From Prostheceraeus crozeri (lineage: Eukaryota > Platyhelminthes > Polycladida > Euryleptidae), in assembly GCA_907163375.1 (NCBI GenBank), contig CAJQUW010008720.1, forward strand, positions 248,001-312,000: DNA of 64,000 nt, given 5' to 3'. A model generated the notes under the pieces. The model made no database searches and had not been told where the DNA came from. It worked only from the letters and a program-made list of their open reading frames with translations. Position numbers and translations under genes: made by a program. Of this stretch, positions 34,400 to 46,435 are shown one piece after another. Position 1 is the first letter of the stretch, and each line of letters begins with the position of its first letter.

Positions 34400-37340
34400 A
34401 AATGTGTTGACAGTTGCAGCCTGTTCAAACCAAAAAGAAAAGAAGGTGGTAGTGACCTTCCAACATGATTACTCTGATGCTGGTCCTCTTTGGTATAAAG
34501 ATATGAAAGTTGGAAATGTCACTACGGAATTCCTTACAGACTGTGGTTCTCAAGTGACACTTATTTCTGAAGACATTTTCTTATCGACTTATTGGCTTAT
34601 TCAAAGGATGTTTCAAATTTATCAGAGGTCGGTGCACATGGTGATCTCAGTGTTATTATTCTTGGAGTGGTCTGCAACGTTGCTCTCAGGAACAGGACAA
34701 AGCTGATACTGGTACTACATTCGTTTCCAATCCAGGTGCTCGCTGTGCTTTGGGATCCAATTTTCTTTACACGATGAGACTATCTTAGTAAATCCTGCAA
34801 CTTGCAAGGACGAATCGAAATTTGTGGCAAGTTTTCATATCAAGTCTGATGTTTCTATGGATGGAAGATGTTATCCGGCTCGATCATTACCTTTCTCAAT
34901 GAAGCACATGGTTGACGCCGAGATTCAGAGACTTCCTAACTTAGGGATCATTTACTGTTGATAATCATAAGATCTCTGCTCCTATTGTACCTGTTATCAA
35001 ACAAGCTGGAGCTTCGCAGATTCCTCTCAATAAAATTATCGACAGAGATGCCTACAGAATTCCTCTACTACCGGAGATTCTGGAAAAAATTTCCAATTCT
35101 AATGTATTATCTGCTCTTGATTTGACGGATGCATTCTTGCAAGTTCCCCTTTTTCCGGATTGCCAAGCATATACTTACATATAGATGCATATTGGTCACT
35201 TTGCCTATTTCGAGTCTTCCTTTTGGTATTTCGGCATCTCCTTTTTCCAGGAGGTGATGGACAAAGTTCTATACAACTTACCTGGTCATGGCGTACGATA
35301 TTGTCATTGCAACTTATGACGAGAAAGATCATTCATAGCTTTTGAATTCAATAAGAAAGCGTTTGGAGAAATTTGGATTTCAAATTAATGATTCAAAGTC
35401 TCAAATACAAAAATGACGTGTTAAATTCCTTGTCTTTATATTTGAAAATGGTAAAAATGCTACCAAATCCAGGCAAGATTGCGAATTTCTCCAAACTGAA
35501 ATCTCCAAAAAGCAAAGACCAACTTCACATTCTTATGGGAACTCTTAGACATTACGGTATTTTCTGCAGAAATTTCTCAGTTATTGCTAGACCATATACA
35601 ATCTTTTGAAGAAGAATGTCGCCTGGAATTGGACCCATCAACATGAGAAAGCTGTTGGTATATTTTGATATCTCATATTTCAAAAGGGAAAATTACGCTC
35701 TATGACCAATCAAGACCTCTGTTTATTTTTGGTGATGCAAGCAAGGATGGTACTGGCTACACTCTATGTCGCGATTGTAATCAGAAGGAAATTATCTGGC
35801 TGGGAAGCCGAGTACTGAAGTCTTCGTAAGCTAGCTATTCCAACATTAATCGCGAATCCCTTTCAGTAGCTGTGAAATATTTCCACAAGTTTGTAGCAGG
35901 ACGGAAGTTTACGAAATGCAGTGATCATCGTCCACTCAAGTTTATTTTCAATCCTCAGAAAGTTCCGGTTCGCGTATCAGCCAGAATTCAAAGGTGGGTT
36001 GTTACCTTGCGGGCGTCCGATTTTGAGTTGCAGCATATCCGTGGTGAAGAAATGCGAACTGCGGATACCTTATCGAGAATTCCGGATAAGTCTAGTGGTT
36101 CTCTAACTCCTGAGGTCAATTTGTTGGAACTAGATTCTCTTGAGAAATTTACCGACAATCGTTCCTTGTTGGTCGAAGATCCCATCTTCTCTAGATACTG
36201 CTTCGAAAAGCTTGCGATCCTACATTGTGAATGGATGGCCTAACTAAGTTCCTCACAAGATGGAACCATGTTCCAAATCACGTCAGTAATATTCCATTCA
36301 GAATGGCATCATGTATCATGGCCTTCGTGTGGTTCCTCCCAAGAATATGCGATTGGAGATACTGAAGTCGTTGCATTCAGACCATCAAGGTATCTGCCGT
36401 ATGGCAAGACTTGCAGGGCAGTAGTACTGGTGGGCTAATATCGATTTGGATATTAATGGTTACATATCCAAGTGTCAAACCTGTCAAATCCACTCGCGGA
36501 AGCGAGTCAAAACGAATCTTTCATCTTGGGATGATGCTAATACTTTTTTTCGAAAGGATTCATATGGATTGAAACATTTATGCCTGCTTGATATTACTAT
36601 TACAGTTATCAATAAACAGTTACAATTCTGATGACAGATCAGTCGTGTTCTGGTCAATCACACGATTACCAGGGCAGGCGAAGATTGATCACGTGATCCT
36701 TTTGCTTACACAGATCTGGACAGTCACGTTTAATATAAAGTGCTTCAAGAATGCGCAAATGCGCAAAAAAAGAAAGTTGTTTACATCAACTTGCCTTTCT
36801 ACGGTGACAAATCTAGTTTTTTCATCCGAAAATCTATCAATGAAATGCTGGCCAAGTTTGCTCCTGCAGCCAAGCCTGTCTTGCTGTTCAAGACTAACTG
36901 CATTCCGGTTGCTTCTCCTAAAGATCGTCTGCCAGTGATTATTTGTGCAAGTCAATTATTTGAGCAAGCTTCAGCCTGATCGTCGGAATTTATAGACGAC
37001 AATTATTTCTTTTTGCTTATCCTTCAACACGACACCCGATGCTCATGGTTCGAATCCCAATAGGTTTACATTTCAACAAAGTACAAGGACTCGACGGTCG
37101 GCTCAAGCAACTGAACGAGACTTGCCTGGTGATTTTCCGGTACCAGCTCTTATCAGAACGGAGAACCACTTACCTTCTGCTGGACTCATCAGTGGCTGAG
37201 AAAGAAGCGCCTGTGCTACGGCGATCCACAAGGCCTCGTCAAAAGCCCGACATAGAAATTGAAATCATAGAAACTGATAACAATAAAACCTCTAGAATGG
37301 AAATAAAGCTTCATGCAATACACGATAGTGGCACATAAAT
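34400..37340 (+). pseudogene. Decayed pol region: protease, RT, RNase H, integrase
   Basis: Protease: TEFLTDCGSQVTLI near 34.53 kb, with DCGS where DTGS or DSGS is expected. RT: ALDLTDAFLQVPL near 35.1 kb, and the catalytic box damaged to AYDIVIA near 35.29 kb. RNase H: FGDASKDGTGYTL (35.73 kb) and a clear C-terminal part, SDHRPLKFIF to ELQHIRGEEMRTADTLSR (35.9-36.07 kb). Integrase: zinc finger LHSDHQGI...KCQTCQIH with an in-frame stop between, then a reduced core. The C-terminus ends in VLRRSTRPRQKP (37.22 kb). Multiple frameshifts make every domain non-functional as it stands. The domain order assigns it to Ty3/Gypsy. Confidence 0.88.
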
Positions 37341-37503
37341 CGCACGCATTTTCACTTAGATACACTTCTCAACGGCTGTGTCATGGAGTTAGAATCAGGC
37401 ACATGTGCAATTCTAGGTTTTTCATTGGTAGTTCACGACCCAACTTAGTTCCCCAACTTCAGATAAACAATCTATTTCTATGATTTTTATGTAAATGTGA
37501 GGG

Positions 37504-37647
37504 TGTCGGATAATGCGACTGTATTGCGTCATCACTGGCAGTGCAGCTACTACTGCTGTCGCTTTTGATTCACCAGTCACAACCTTTCATTCGTTCTGGC
37601 AAGAAAGTGACCATCAACGACACCAGCGAATTCTAAATTATATTACA
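37504..37647 (+). repeat. 3' LTR of the Ty3/Gypsy-type element
   Basis: It starts tgtcggataatgcgactgta and ends aaattatattaca. It lacks about 24 bp present in the 5' LTR around its middle. The preceding gtgaggg is a weak polypurine tract. Confidence 0.78.
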
Positions 37648-38930
37648 TCAGCCCTCGGAATTAATCATTTTAACCTGGATTATTGTTGATTGTAATCAGG
37701 GTCTTCGGATCTGCAACTATTTTGGGAGATGGAATGAACAATATTTACATTTGAAACATCGTAATTTCTGCGGACTGTTGTGACAAAGACCTGAAAGTTG
37801 CAATACAATTATAGCACAGCATTTTAACTCCACAATCAACTATGATAATGTAGGTAATAATTAGATAATATTATGTTGTTATATTATGCACTATAACTAT
37901 ATTTATTATTACATTGTAGCGTAATAAGTACATATGTTCAGTCCGTTAAAGGTGATGCAAGGTCTTCCTTAACTTTTATGCTAAAAAAGTTGGTTAAGCA
38001 TTATTTATGCGCCTAACGTTTCGCGCATTCATGCTTCATGAGTCACAAAGCTAAGATACAGGTAAAAACAGTTAAAGTAGCGCCAGAAGCCTTTGCCTCA
38101 TTTATGATAGATTGACAATATGAAAAGTCATCTGTTTGCTGCAATCAACAGCATAGTTGTTGTATCAACCATTTCAATTTTTGTTATAGAGAGCTGATGA
38201 TAAAAAACGGACCACCTAAATTTCGTTGAAGTTCAATCGATTATAATGCTTTTCAATCGCATCGCACAACAACGTGCCATACGTCATTCGAGAGCTTGCA
38301 TTCTCAGCTTTAAAATGAGCTATGATAGACTTACATCCGTTATTGGCTTTCCTGAGCAGTGCTCAAAATATGAAAATCACTCAATCTACAAATCTCTATT
38401 TTTCAAAATGAAAACTCGCGAGTATGACAATGAATCAGGTACGAGGAGAAAGTGCATGTTCTGAGCTCCCTTTTGACATACTGTTCATCAAAATCGGAGA
38501 ACTAATGAAAAATGAGTGATATCTTGAAGTTATCACAAAATCATGACCTTTTTGGCTGAAAATGTTATGTTCTCTCTTTTCATCAAAAGTGTTCATGTTT
38601 GGTATCTTCAAAATCCTTGCGATGTGAGGAGTACGAAAATGTAAGTTATATTCATATAAGCCTTAAACACAAACAAATACCCAGCTCGACTTGAACACTT
38701 TCAGATATAGTCCGATGTTACGTGACTCACTTTATAAAGAATAGTTCTTCCGGTTCGATAATTAAATCTGAATTCTATGGGATTAGCATTCCTATAGGAA
38801 AATCTGCTTCAGGCTTATTTTTCCACTAAAACAAAGAACGTTGACTATCCAATGAAAAGTCTCATGGTGGACACAGGCCTCGAAATCGTAGTGGTGGAAA
38901 CCGCTATCACTCCTTTAATGTCTAGTAGGA

Positions 38931-38951
38931 AATCTCTCTCTCTCTCTCTTC
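38931..38951. repeat. (TC)n microsatellite, short
   Basis: About ten TC units near 38935-38950. Confidence 0.8.
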
Positions 38952-39479
38952 TTTTCACCTCATTGCGATGGTTGGACAATATGGCTCTATTGGGGAATAT
39001 CAAATGCATCTGAAGCACAGGCTCGACCAGGTCTGTCAGAAATAGCAAGTCTGGTCCGAGATGATGGGCGTTTAATCAATAGGTCAGATTTTACTTTCAA
39101 CATTCGAAGCACTTATTCTTCTTTTGGTTTTTACTTGCAACTCAATTATTTATGAATTCTCCAGTTAATAACAATTCTCCTGAGCTACGGACCATGACTT
39201 CCGGACAACCCTGCCTGTCTGACAGTTTCTCAGGATTCTCAACCTTCTGCAAACTAGCTCAATGTTGCTTTATTCACAAACTGATGATGAAAAGTGTCCC
39301 ACCTCTGAATGATGAGTCACATCGGCTGCTATAGATGAGGCACTGGAAGTTAGTTTGCAATTGACTAAGCTAAAGAGAACTGAAGCTGGATATCTGCGTG
39401 AAAAAGTGATGTGTATGAGCACATATATACTAAATGCAGTAAACGCCGCTTATTCCAGACATCCTCGGCCAGAAGATCA

Positions 39480-39842
39480 TGTCCGTATTATCCGGCTGTC
39501 CTTTATAATCGAAAACCACAAAATTTTGTGTGTAAAAGTTTTATTATAAAATATTACGAGCAAGTCTGAAGGTGACGCAGTGACGTTATTCTCACAGTAA
39601 TAAACTATGAAAAATGCCAAAAAGCTATTCTGTACCATCAGCTGCAGGTGCTTTGATGCTATTGGTTGATACGAGCGTTCGATGCAACCTCATCAATCCA
39701 ACTCGACTGTCCGTTATAGACGGCGCTTGTCCGCATTACACGGCGTATTTAATTAGGCAAAGTTCCGTCCCTAGCCGGTTTTTCCGCAAGATGTGGTTTT
39801 CCGTAATAACCGTGGTCGCAATAAGCGGCGTCTACTTTATAC
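39480..39842. mobile_element. Possible Tigger/pogo-type transposon remnant
   Basis: Words such as gtccgtattatccggctgtc (39482), tgtccgttatagacggcg (39708), gtccgcattacacggcg and cgcaataagcggcgtc (39818) recur in both orientations. They resemble the CCGnnTTA-rich ends of Tigger/pogo elements. I could not define matched ends or a target site, and no coding sequence is visible. Confidence 0.3.
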
Positions 39843-40514
39843 CTATTTAATTGTTTCGAAGCACACATGCTTTTGCCCTGATATCTTGATTCGCGTGTAA
39901 ACAAAAAGACGGAAACAGATGGACCTACAATATCTTCAATAACTACATGCTGATAATTGTGAACATCACTTCTTCTGCACTACTCTGCAGTGATTCCACG
40001 TAGAATAGTAGAATAGCATAGTGAATGAATAGTAGAGGGTTGTGTAAAGCGGCGCCCCTGTGAAGGACGACGCATGCCACACGCTCTTCCTAAATCTCAC
40101 AGAACCAATTGATGCAGAAATCAGAAAATGTGAGCGCCAACTCGATGCAACTACTAAGATGCAGACAATTCTGAGAGATACGGATAACCCCAAGGTGTCG
40201 GATAAGTGGAGTTGAAGTGTGTTGACAACTTCACCATAACATAATACCACGATGACATCGTCTTCGTACATGAAGTACATGTGTTCTTAAATCTTGAAAT
40301 TGCTTCACAACGTTATGCATATTAATGTAATGCAATGTGATAGAGAGTCATAATATGTTGCCTACTCGGAAATTATACTTAGGAATTCTTAGAATTTTTG
40401 AACGAGGATCAACTTTAGCTGTCAATTTTACTGACACTCGTAGGATAATAAGCTAATGAGCTAATGTCATCCGCAGTAGCTGTATTCGTGTGACACCGGT
40501 GTAAAGGGGAAATG

Positions 40515-40698
40515 AGGATCTTTTTAAGTCTGAAGAGGAAAGTTACGAATCAGTGAAAACTTTTCGTTACCTCGGTGATGTCATTGATGCTGGCGGAGGA
40601 GCAAATGCAGCAGTCAGGGTGAGGATCCGGAACGGTTGGTGCAGGCTTCGCGAAATAGCACCCTTTTTGACATGTAGAACAACTGCACTTTCAATTAG
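40515..40698 (+). pseudogene. LINE reverse transcriptase fragment (C-terminal region)
   Basis: KTFRYLGDVIDAGGGANAAV and LREIAPFLTCRTTALS are the segment after the catalytic domain in many animal LINE RTs (usually YLGDxIDAGGG and F.ELxPxLTSR). The fragment stops where a 33-bp minisatellite starts at 40699. The next part of the same kind of protein is found 10 kb away, at 51157-51628. Confidence 0.75.
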
Positions 40699-41244
40699 AT
40701 GCGTTCTATCAGAGGGGCTGCTCTGTTGGAGATGCGTTCTATCAGAGGAGGTGCTCTGTTGGAGATGCGTTATATCAGAGGAGGTGGTCTGTTGGAGATG
40801 CGTTATATCAGAGGAGGTACTCTGTTGGAGATGCGTTATATCAGAGGAGGTACTCTGTTGGAGATGCGTTATATCAGAGGAGGTGCTCTGTTGGAGATGC
40901 GTTATATCAGAGGAGGTACTCTGTTGGAGATGCGTTATATCAGAGGAGGTGCTCTGTTGGAGATGCGTTTTATCAGAGGAGGTACTCTGTTGGAGATGCG
41001 TTTTATCAGAGGAGGTGCTCTGTTGGAGATGCGTTCTATCAGAGGGGCTGCTCTGTTGGAGATGCGTTTTATCAGAGGAGGTACTCTGTTGGAGATGCGT
41101 TATATCAGAGGAGGTACTCTGTTGGAGATGCGTTATATCAGAGGAGGTACTCTGTTGGAGATGCGTTATATCATAGGGTGCTCTGTTGGAGACACGTTCT
41201 ATCAGGGGAGGTGCTCTTTTGGAGATGCGTTCTATCAGAGGCTG
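40699..41244. repeat. 33-bp minisatellite, about 16.6 units
   Basis: Fourteen in-phase units of the type atgcgttatatcagaggagg-tactctgttggag are followed by a shortened and two degenerate units. Variation is concentrated at two spots: tat/ttt/tct after gcgt, and gta/gtg/gct before ctctg. Because the unit is a multiple of three without stops in several frames, long artificial ORFs cover it (for example repeating MRYIRGGTLLE). It starts exactly where the LINE fragment ends and stops 100 bp before a beclin exon acceptor. Confidence 0.97.
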
Positions 41245-41346
41245 TACGGCATTTCGGAACATTTGCTCTAACAATCTCATTTCATGTTTCTTTATCATAG
41301 TGATGTGTATAAAACATTACAAATGATAGTTTTTCCTGAATTTCAG

Positions 41347-41490
41347 ATTTGACACAGGAATGGCCGCATTTCTCGACTGCCTTTCTCAATTGGCCTCACA
41401 TCAAGAGGTAGCGCTCAATTTGAAAATGCCTTACCCAATCGTAGACAAATACAAGCTTAGTGATGGTTCCGGTACCAATTATTCTATTCG
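41347..41490 (+). CDS. Beclin-like protein, exon (ECD, FLDCLSQ / GSGTNYSI)
   Basis: The exon follows tgaatttcag and precedes gtgaga. The first base completes the Lys of WDNK. It then reads FDTGMAAFLDCLSQL, a variable stretch, MPYPIVDKYKLSDGSGTNYS, I and two bases of an Arg codon. Beclin-1 has [35 protein letters not shown] and SYSIK in the same order, so the identification is firm. In known beclins only about 35-40 residues remain (the part containing NLKWGLAWVS), which should lie in one further exon; I did not find it in the window. Confidence 0.96.
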
Positions 41491-42280
41491 GTGAGATTCG
41501 TTGATTTCATTTAGTCTGGTGTATGAATATTGTGTGCAGGAGATTTTCCTATCCCATTGCGATATTTCATTTTCAAACGAAGCAGTAGCCGCATTCATGT
41601 TCATTTAATGCATTAAGACTTTCCATGTGAAAAACTGTTTTTCTAAATCTTCGGAGACATCGCTTAGTTTGCTATACATAAAGCTAAAGGGTTGATTAGC
41701 TCATCTGTGATGTCAAGGAGTCAATTATACTGTTTTCTTGACTTGGCATTGTTTGAATCTGTCAATTTACCAGAGTAGAACATTTCCCGTAAGTTTAGCC
41801 TAGAAGACATTCCTGTCAAGTTTCTTGATCCCAGTTAGCTTCCTATTTTCTAATGTGGAATTTATCACGGCATGCAATCTTGATGAAACAGATAAAACGC
41901 AACTAGAAATAACACAGTTACGACTCAGATAACGCACTTCGGAATGTAAGTTGTTCCAATCAGGAAGCTGCGCTGTCGCCACTATAAATGGATTTCCTCC
42001 CTTAAGTACTTTGTAATTAAATTCCCTGGAGGACAAATAGGATCTAATGACAGATAGAAAACTGGCTCCCCGTTGGAATCAGGCGAAATTTATTTAACTG
42101 GGATGATACTCATTGGTAACTTCGCAGCTCTCGATGAGAAAGTTTTTCTTTCTTGGTTTGAGAACTTTTGCTTGACCTTCACTCAATTATCAGCCGCCAT
42201 TTTTGAGTGTGTATTTCGAATAATTTCCTTCATCGATCATTATAATTTTCATTCGCATCTGTCTGTTGACGTATATTCTA

Positions 42281-42365
42281 GGGGTGTACTGATTAGTAAT
42301 TTTGAGAATCGGCCGATTACCGATTAATCGGTAGAAGGCAGCCGATTCATCGGTCCGATTATTTC
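42281..42365 (+). mobile_element. Possible hAT-type transposon end
   Basis: taggggtgtactgattag is followed by nested words such as cggccgattaccgattaatc and ccgattcatcggtccgatt. Both the (C/T)AGGGGTGT start and the CCGATTA palindromes are seen in hAT ends. The opposite end was not found. Confidence 0.35.
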
Positions 42366-42505
42366 ATTTAAATTCATCTAAAATCGACGCTTTCCATGTA
42401 CTATAAGCACGGATTTAGTTAAAGGAAACTTAATAATAGTAAAGTGCACCAATTAAAAGGTAAAACAGGTCCTGAATGTTCAATGCAAAAAACTTTGCGA
42501 TGCTA

Positions 42506-43883
42506 GTCTACACCTTTTTCACATGTTTTCGGATTCTGTAATATGTCATTTTGAAAGACAAATTGCAAATCAGAAAGCGTTAAATGAATTGCAGTTTTGT
42601 CACATGTATTACAGACAAAGTAAAATGAATTTCAGAAGATATGAAAATGCGTGAAATGTATTATGGAAATGCAATTTATATTTCAGAAAACACAACATAA
42701 AATTTCTAAATCAGAAATTGAATTGTAGAATCGTAAATTCATTTTCAGATTATGTTAATATATTTTCAGATAATATGAAGTCAATTTCAGAAATCTCCAA
42801 AATTCGTAATTTGTATTTTTGAATGGTGAGTTGTATTTTCGATAACGTAACATCATTTTCAGAATCGCAAATTGAATTATCGAAAATGTCAATTCGTTTT
42901 CAGAAACCACACGTTGATTTTCAGTTATCATTACATGTATTTCAGATAGGATCAATTAAATTTCATCGACGAGCAATTACGAATTTTTAAAGAAATTAAG
43001 CAAAAATTCTGCTAAAAGCGATTATCGTCAATACTCGTAGAACAACATTTGGGAATAACTGTAATCACTTTGCTAGCCGCAATTTTGGTAAGTGAAAATA
43101 AGGAATTTCCATTCAGATATATATTGTATTATGCGTGTACATTATATGAAAAAATCGTGCTCAACTACCGGGTTCCATGTCTTGCAAATTAATGGCTGGT
43201 GTATGGAAAGTTGCCGAATGTTGTGCTGACCTTGCACAGTCTGCGTTCGTAACAGTACCAACGGCTCCTCGCTAAAGTCGTTTGACAGATAGAACAATTA
43301 TCTGATATCTGCATTTTGCTGGTAGAAACCATGTCTTAGAAGGTGACTTAAATATGGTCCATCTGCTACTGATACAATACAACTCACATTATCTTAATTA
43401 CAATTCACTTTTCACGCCACCAACAACTGTCGTGAAACCAATATTGATTAACTGAAGTGCATTTTACGATTTCTAAAATACATTTCAAGATTTCTGAATT
43501 TCAAAGGATTAAACTGTATTACAAATTTCGTTCTTAATAATACATCTGCTGCTTCTGAAATTCATTTTATGATATCCAATATACAAATTATTGTTCTCTC
43601 TGCCTTCTAAAATTCAAATTACGTTTCCAAATTACAAATTTTGCTTCTGAAATACAATTTGTTTTATATATATTTCATATTATAAATTCATATAAATTCA
43701 TGAAATACAAGTTGTGTTTTCTAAAACTCATGTGACGAGTTCAGATATTTTCTGAATTCCAAATAACATTTCCGAAATTCAATTATTGTTGTCCGAAAAT
43801 TATGTAATACTTCAGAAAATGAAATAATGTTTTCTGAAATCAAACGCATAGAATTCATAATACATGTGAAAAAGGTGTAGTCC
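42506..43883. mobile_element. 1.38-kb inverted-repeat element with motif arrays
   Basis: The left end, ctacacctttttcacatgt, is repeated in inverted orientation at the right end (acatgtgaaaaaggtgtag). The left half contains about ten copies of (T)TTTCAGA(A/T), the right half a similar number of its complement TTCTGAAA, so the halves are mirror-oriented around about 43.2 kb. There is no coding sequence and no clear target duplication. It is probably a non-autonomous DNA transposon whose motif copies serve as transposase sites; superfamily unknown. Confidence 0.6.
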
Positions 43884-44566
43884 TACGTACAGTCGAACAA
43901 ATTTGATCTTTTATTAATTGCTTTTGATTAGATTCTAGTAGGCTACTTGTTACTGATGGAAGTAATTTTGGTGACCGACATATACAGCAAGATGCTTAGT
44001 TCATGTGATTACATAAGCTTTTCATTCCAAGCAAAATCACATGGATGATCAACATCATTAAAATAATAGAGACGTGGATGGACCGATCCATTTTTTAACC
44101 AATGATGGCATGAAAGGACAGAAGTCATCCTTTTTATTATGTCGAAAGGGCCTGAAGTGACTCGTAATTACATACTAGACTATAGGACTCTATTTTGATA
44201 GATGATAATTTCATCTGATAATTGCGGAAATAAATGCAATATATAGGCCGATATTCCGCGCTGGGATTCAAAACCAGGTAGTCCAGTTGCACTAGTGAGT
44301 GCTCCATCACAAAGCTAAAATAGGAGCTGGTCAGCTGTAAAACGAATGGTTACTCTTCATATCTCGTTGAAGCCGGTTGTGTCTCTCGTGTCATCTCTGT
44401 CTAGTAGCAATTTTAGGTTGTTCTGATGCATCTCAGTGACTAAATTTATGCAAATTTGGTATCATAGTGATCCTCGGCTTGCATGGTATATCGTTGTAAT
44501 CATTAACCGATATTGCGTTTCCTTTTGTGGATAATTTCCATTTTTCCTCAACTTTATCTGTGAATC

Positions 44567-45376
44567 GTGAATTGTCTTCATTTGGTTGCAACTCGTCGTT
44601 CATTGCTGTGTGACCTACGTCATCACCAACGCTTCGCAGTGTTATCGAGGAGAAGCGATGCACGCGTGGTCTGTTCTACATGCAACAATAACATTGATAG
44701 TGACTACATTGAGTGTCACGTGTGCAGAAAACCATTCCATCCGAAGAAAGATTGTACTGGTATACCTGGTAATATAAGCAAGTCAATTTGGAATACAGGA
44801 AATATAAGTTTTGCATGCGACCTGTGTAAATCAATTGATGTTTTCAATGTCATTGAGCGCTTCAAACATCTTGAGCAGGAATTGCAGTGTATTCGGGAGC
44901 AGATTAATTCAAAAATGAACACTGACATGGTTGGTATTATCAACAATACACTCACTGAATTTTGTAACAGACAAGACAAAAAGAATAATCTTGTTGTATT
45001 CGGGGTAGAAGAAAATGATGATATTGATTCTAATTCATTGGACGATGCAGTCAAAGTGCATCCTGTCTTGCAAACATTATCTGTACCGGTCACTTCTATT
45101 CTCTCGAAAGCAAGGATCGGCAAACGTGGTATCAAACCCAGACCAATTAAAATCTCCTTTCGCACATATGAAGATAAGATGGTTTGTCTTAATAATGCCA
45201 GCAAATTGAAGACTTTCAATGAAGCTCGCCACAGTAAAGTATACGTTCGACATGACAGAACTAAGTTGCAAATTGAGGCTGACAGACTACTTGTTGAAGA
45301 ATTCAAAGCTAGAAAGAACAATGGAGAGGATGTTGTGCTTCGCGGCGGTAAAATCATGCCCAAAGTTTCATTATGA
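44567..45376 (+). pseudogene. LINE ORF1 with PHD-type zinc finger
   Basis: The open frame runs from after a stop at 44561-44563 but has no ATG near its beginning (44567 is GTG), so the N-terminus is broken or missing. A PHD-type finger is visible: VCSTC, YIECHVC, FHPKKDC and FACDLC. The C-terminal part is the usual ORF1 domain of CR1-like LINEs: KARIGKRGIKPRPIKISFR, VYVRHDRTKLQ, VLRGGKIMP. Such ORF1 proteins bind the element RNA. It ends at TGA 45374-45376, which overlaps an ATG (atga) at 45373. Confidence 0.85.
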
Positions 45377-46435
45377 CGACGTACAGAGAAGTCATTGCCA
45401 TCGTTGTGTTTGTTTAATGCCCGCTCATTGTTAAATAAAATTGATGAAGTGTGCATATTTTTGAATTGTTCATCACCCGATTTCGTCTGCATTATTGAAT
45501 CATGGTTAGATAGCTCAGTTTGTAGTGACCTTATTTCTTTACCTGGGTACGACACATTTCGGTCAGACAGGACTTCTGGAAAACAAGGAGGTGGCATCTG
45601 CTGTTATATCCGTAATTGCTATAATGCTACAGTGTTGCTTCATGAAACTATGGACTTTGATTTTGAAATCCTTATCTTGAGAATCATCCATCGACAGTTT
45701 CGTTGCATTCTAATTACACTTTATTTCCCTCATGGTGGATCGTTTAGTGCTGATCATGAATTATTCCTGTGCAATCACATTGTGGATATTATTGATGGTT
45801 TGTCCACTCAAATGCCTAATTACGCTATCTTTATTACTGGAGATTTTAATCATGTGTCATCGTCATCATTTGAATGTGCTTTTGATCTTGAAAATCAAGT
45901 TAATGTTCCTACTAGATATGACAGTATATTAGATTTGATTCTCATTCCTGTGAATTTGGCTGACTTTTATAGGAAAGTTGTTATTCTTCCACCCATTGGT
46001 ATGAGTGATCACAATGTGGTATTACTTAATCCCATTCTTGATATGGATCAACAGTCAGAACAACAGCGAATAGTTATGGACTTCCGTGAATCTAACCTTA
46101 AACTGGTATACTCATACTTGCATTCCATTGATTGGACTTTGATGAAATCACTTGACCTAGATGTTTCCTGTGAATTTTTCTATGACCACTTACGTAGAGC
46201 CTTAGATCTGCTACCTTTTGATATGGTAAAATCTTCAAACGTTGACAAGCCATGGATTACAGGTGTGATAAAGGTGAATATAAACAAAAGATATGCTGCA
46301 TATCGTAATCGTGATTGGCCAATGCTTATTCACTATCGAGAGAAAGTTAGGAGATTAATTTACTTTGCCAAAAAAGATTGGAGTAATCGCCTCAAGTTGA
46401 AAAATCTATTTGGGAAGTCAAAAAGATTGTCATGA
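45377..46435 (+). pseudogene. LINE ORF2, APE-type endonuclease part
   Basis: LCLFNARSLLNKIDEV (catalytic Asn), IIESWLD (Glu), FITGDFNH and GMSDHNVVLL are the expected endonuclease motifs in order. The domain nicks target DNA to start reverse transcription. It lies in the same frame as ORF1, after a single TGA, and has no ATG near its start (a TTG is at 45395). It runs into a stop at 46435, whereas the RT continues in another frame, so ORF2 is broken by a one-base shift near 46395-46402, within a run of A. Confidence 0.9.

Larger units (their letters stand above)
33473..37647 (+). mobile_element. Degenerate Ty3/Gypsy-type LTR retrotransposon
   Basis: About 4.2 kb between two related short LTRs. 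The order gag - zinc knuckles - protease - RT - RNase H - integrase is that of Ty3/Gypsy. The reading frame is broken repeatedly by stops and frameshifts, and the integrase core is shortened. No clear target-site duplication was found. No envelope-like region is recognisable. Confidence 0.9.
31169..41346 (+). other. Beclin intron of 10.2 kb
   Basis: The boundaries are gtgagt and tgaatttcag. It holds a palindromic MITE (31749-32104), a possible small MITE (32372-32515), a degenerate Ty3/Gypsy-type element (33473-37647), and a LINE fragment fused to a minisatellite (40515-41244). I saw nothing else identifiable in 37.7-40.5 kb except a short (TC)n run and a weak transposon-end candidate. Confidence 0.85.
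41491..44400 (+). other. Sequence after the last recognised beclin exon
   Basis: Presumed intron. It contains a candidate hAT end (42281-42365) and an inverted-repeat element (42506-43883). No continuation of the beclin ECD was recognised here or further downstream to the window end. Confidence 0.5.

Noticed and set aside
40563..41244. CRISPR-like array
   Set aside because: Units are directly tandem without spacers, in an animal genome; this is a minisatellite.
40567..41298. 243- and 207-codon ORFs over the minisatellite
   Set aside because: They are by-products of a 33-bp tandem unit lacking stops; the beclin exon starts right after.
44716..45597. 293-codon minus-strand ORF
   Set aside because: It is the shadow of LINE ORF1 and endonuclease on the other strand, with no domain of its own.
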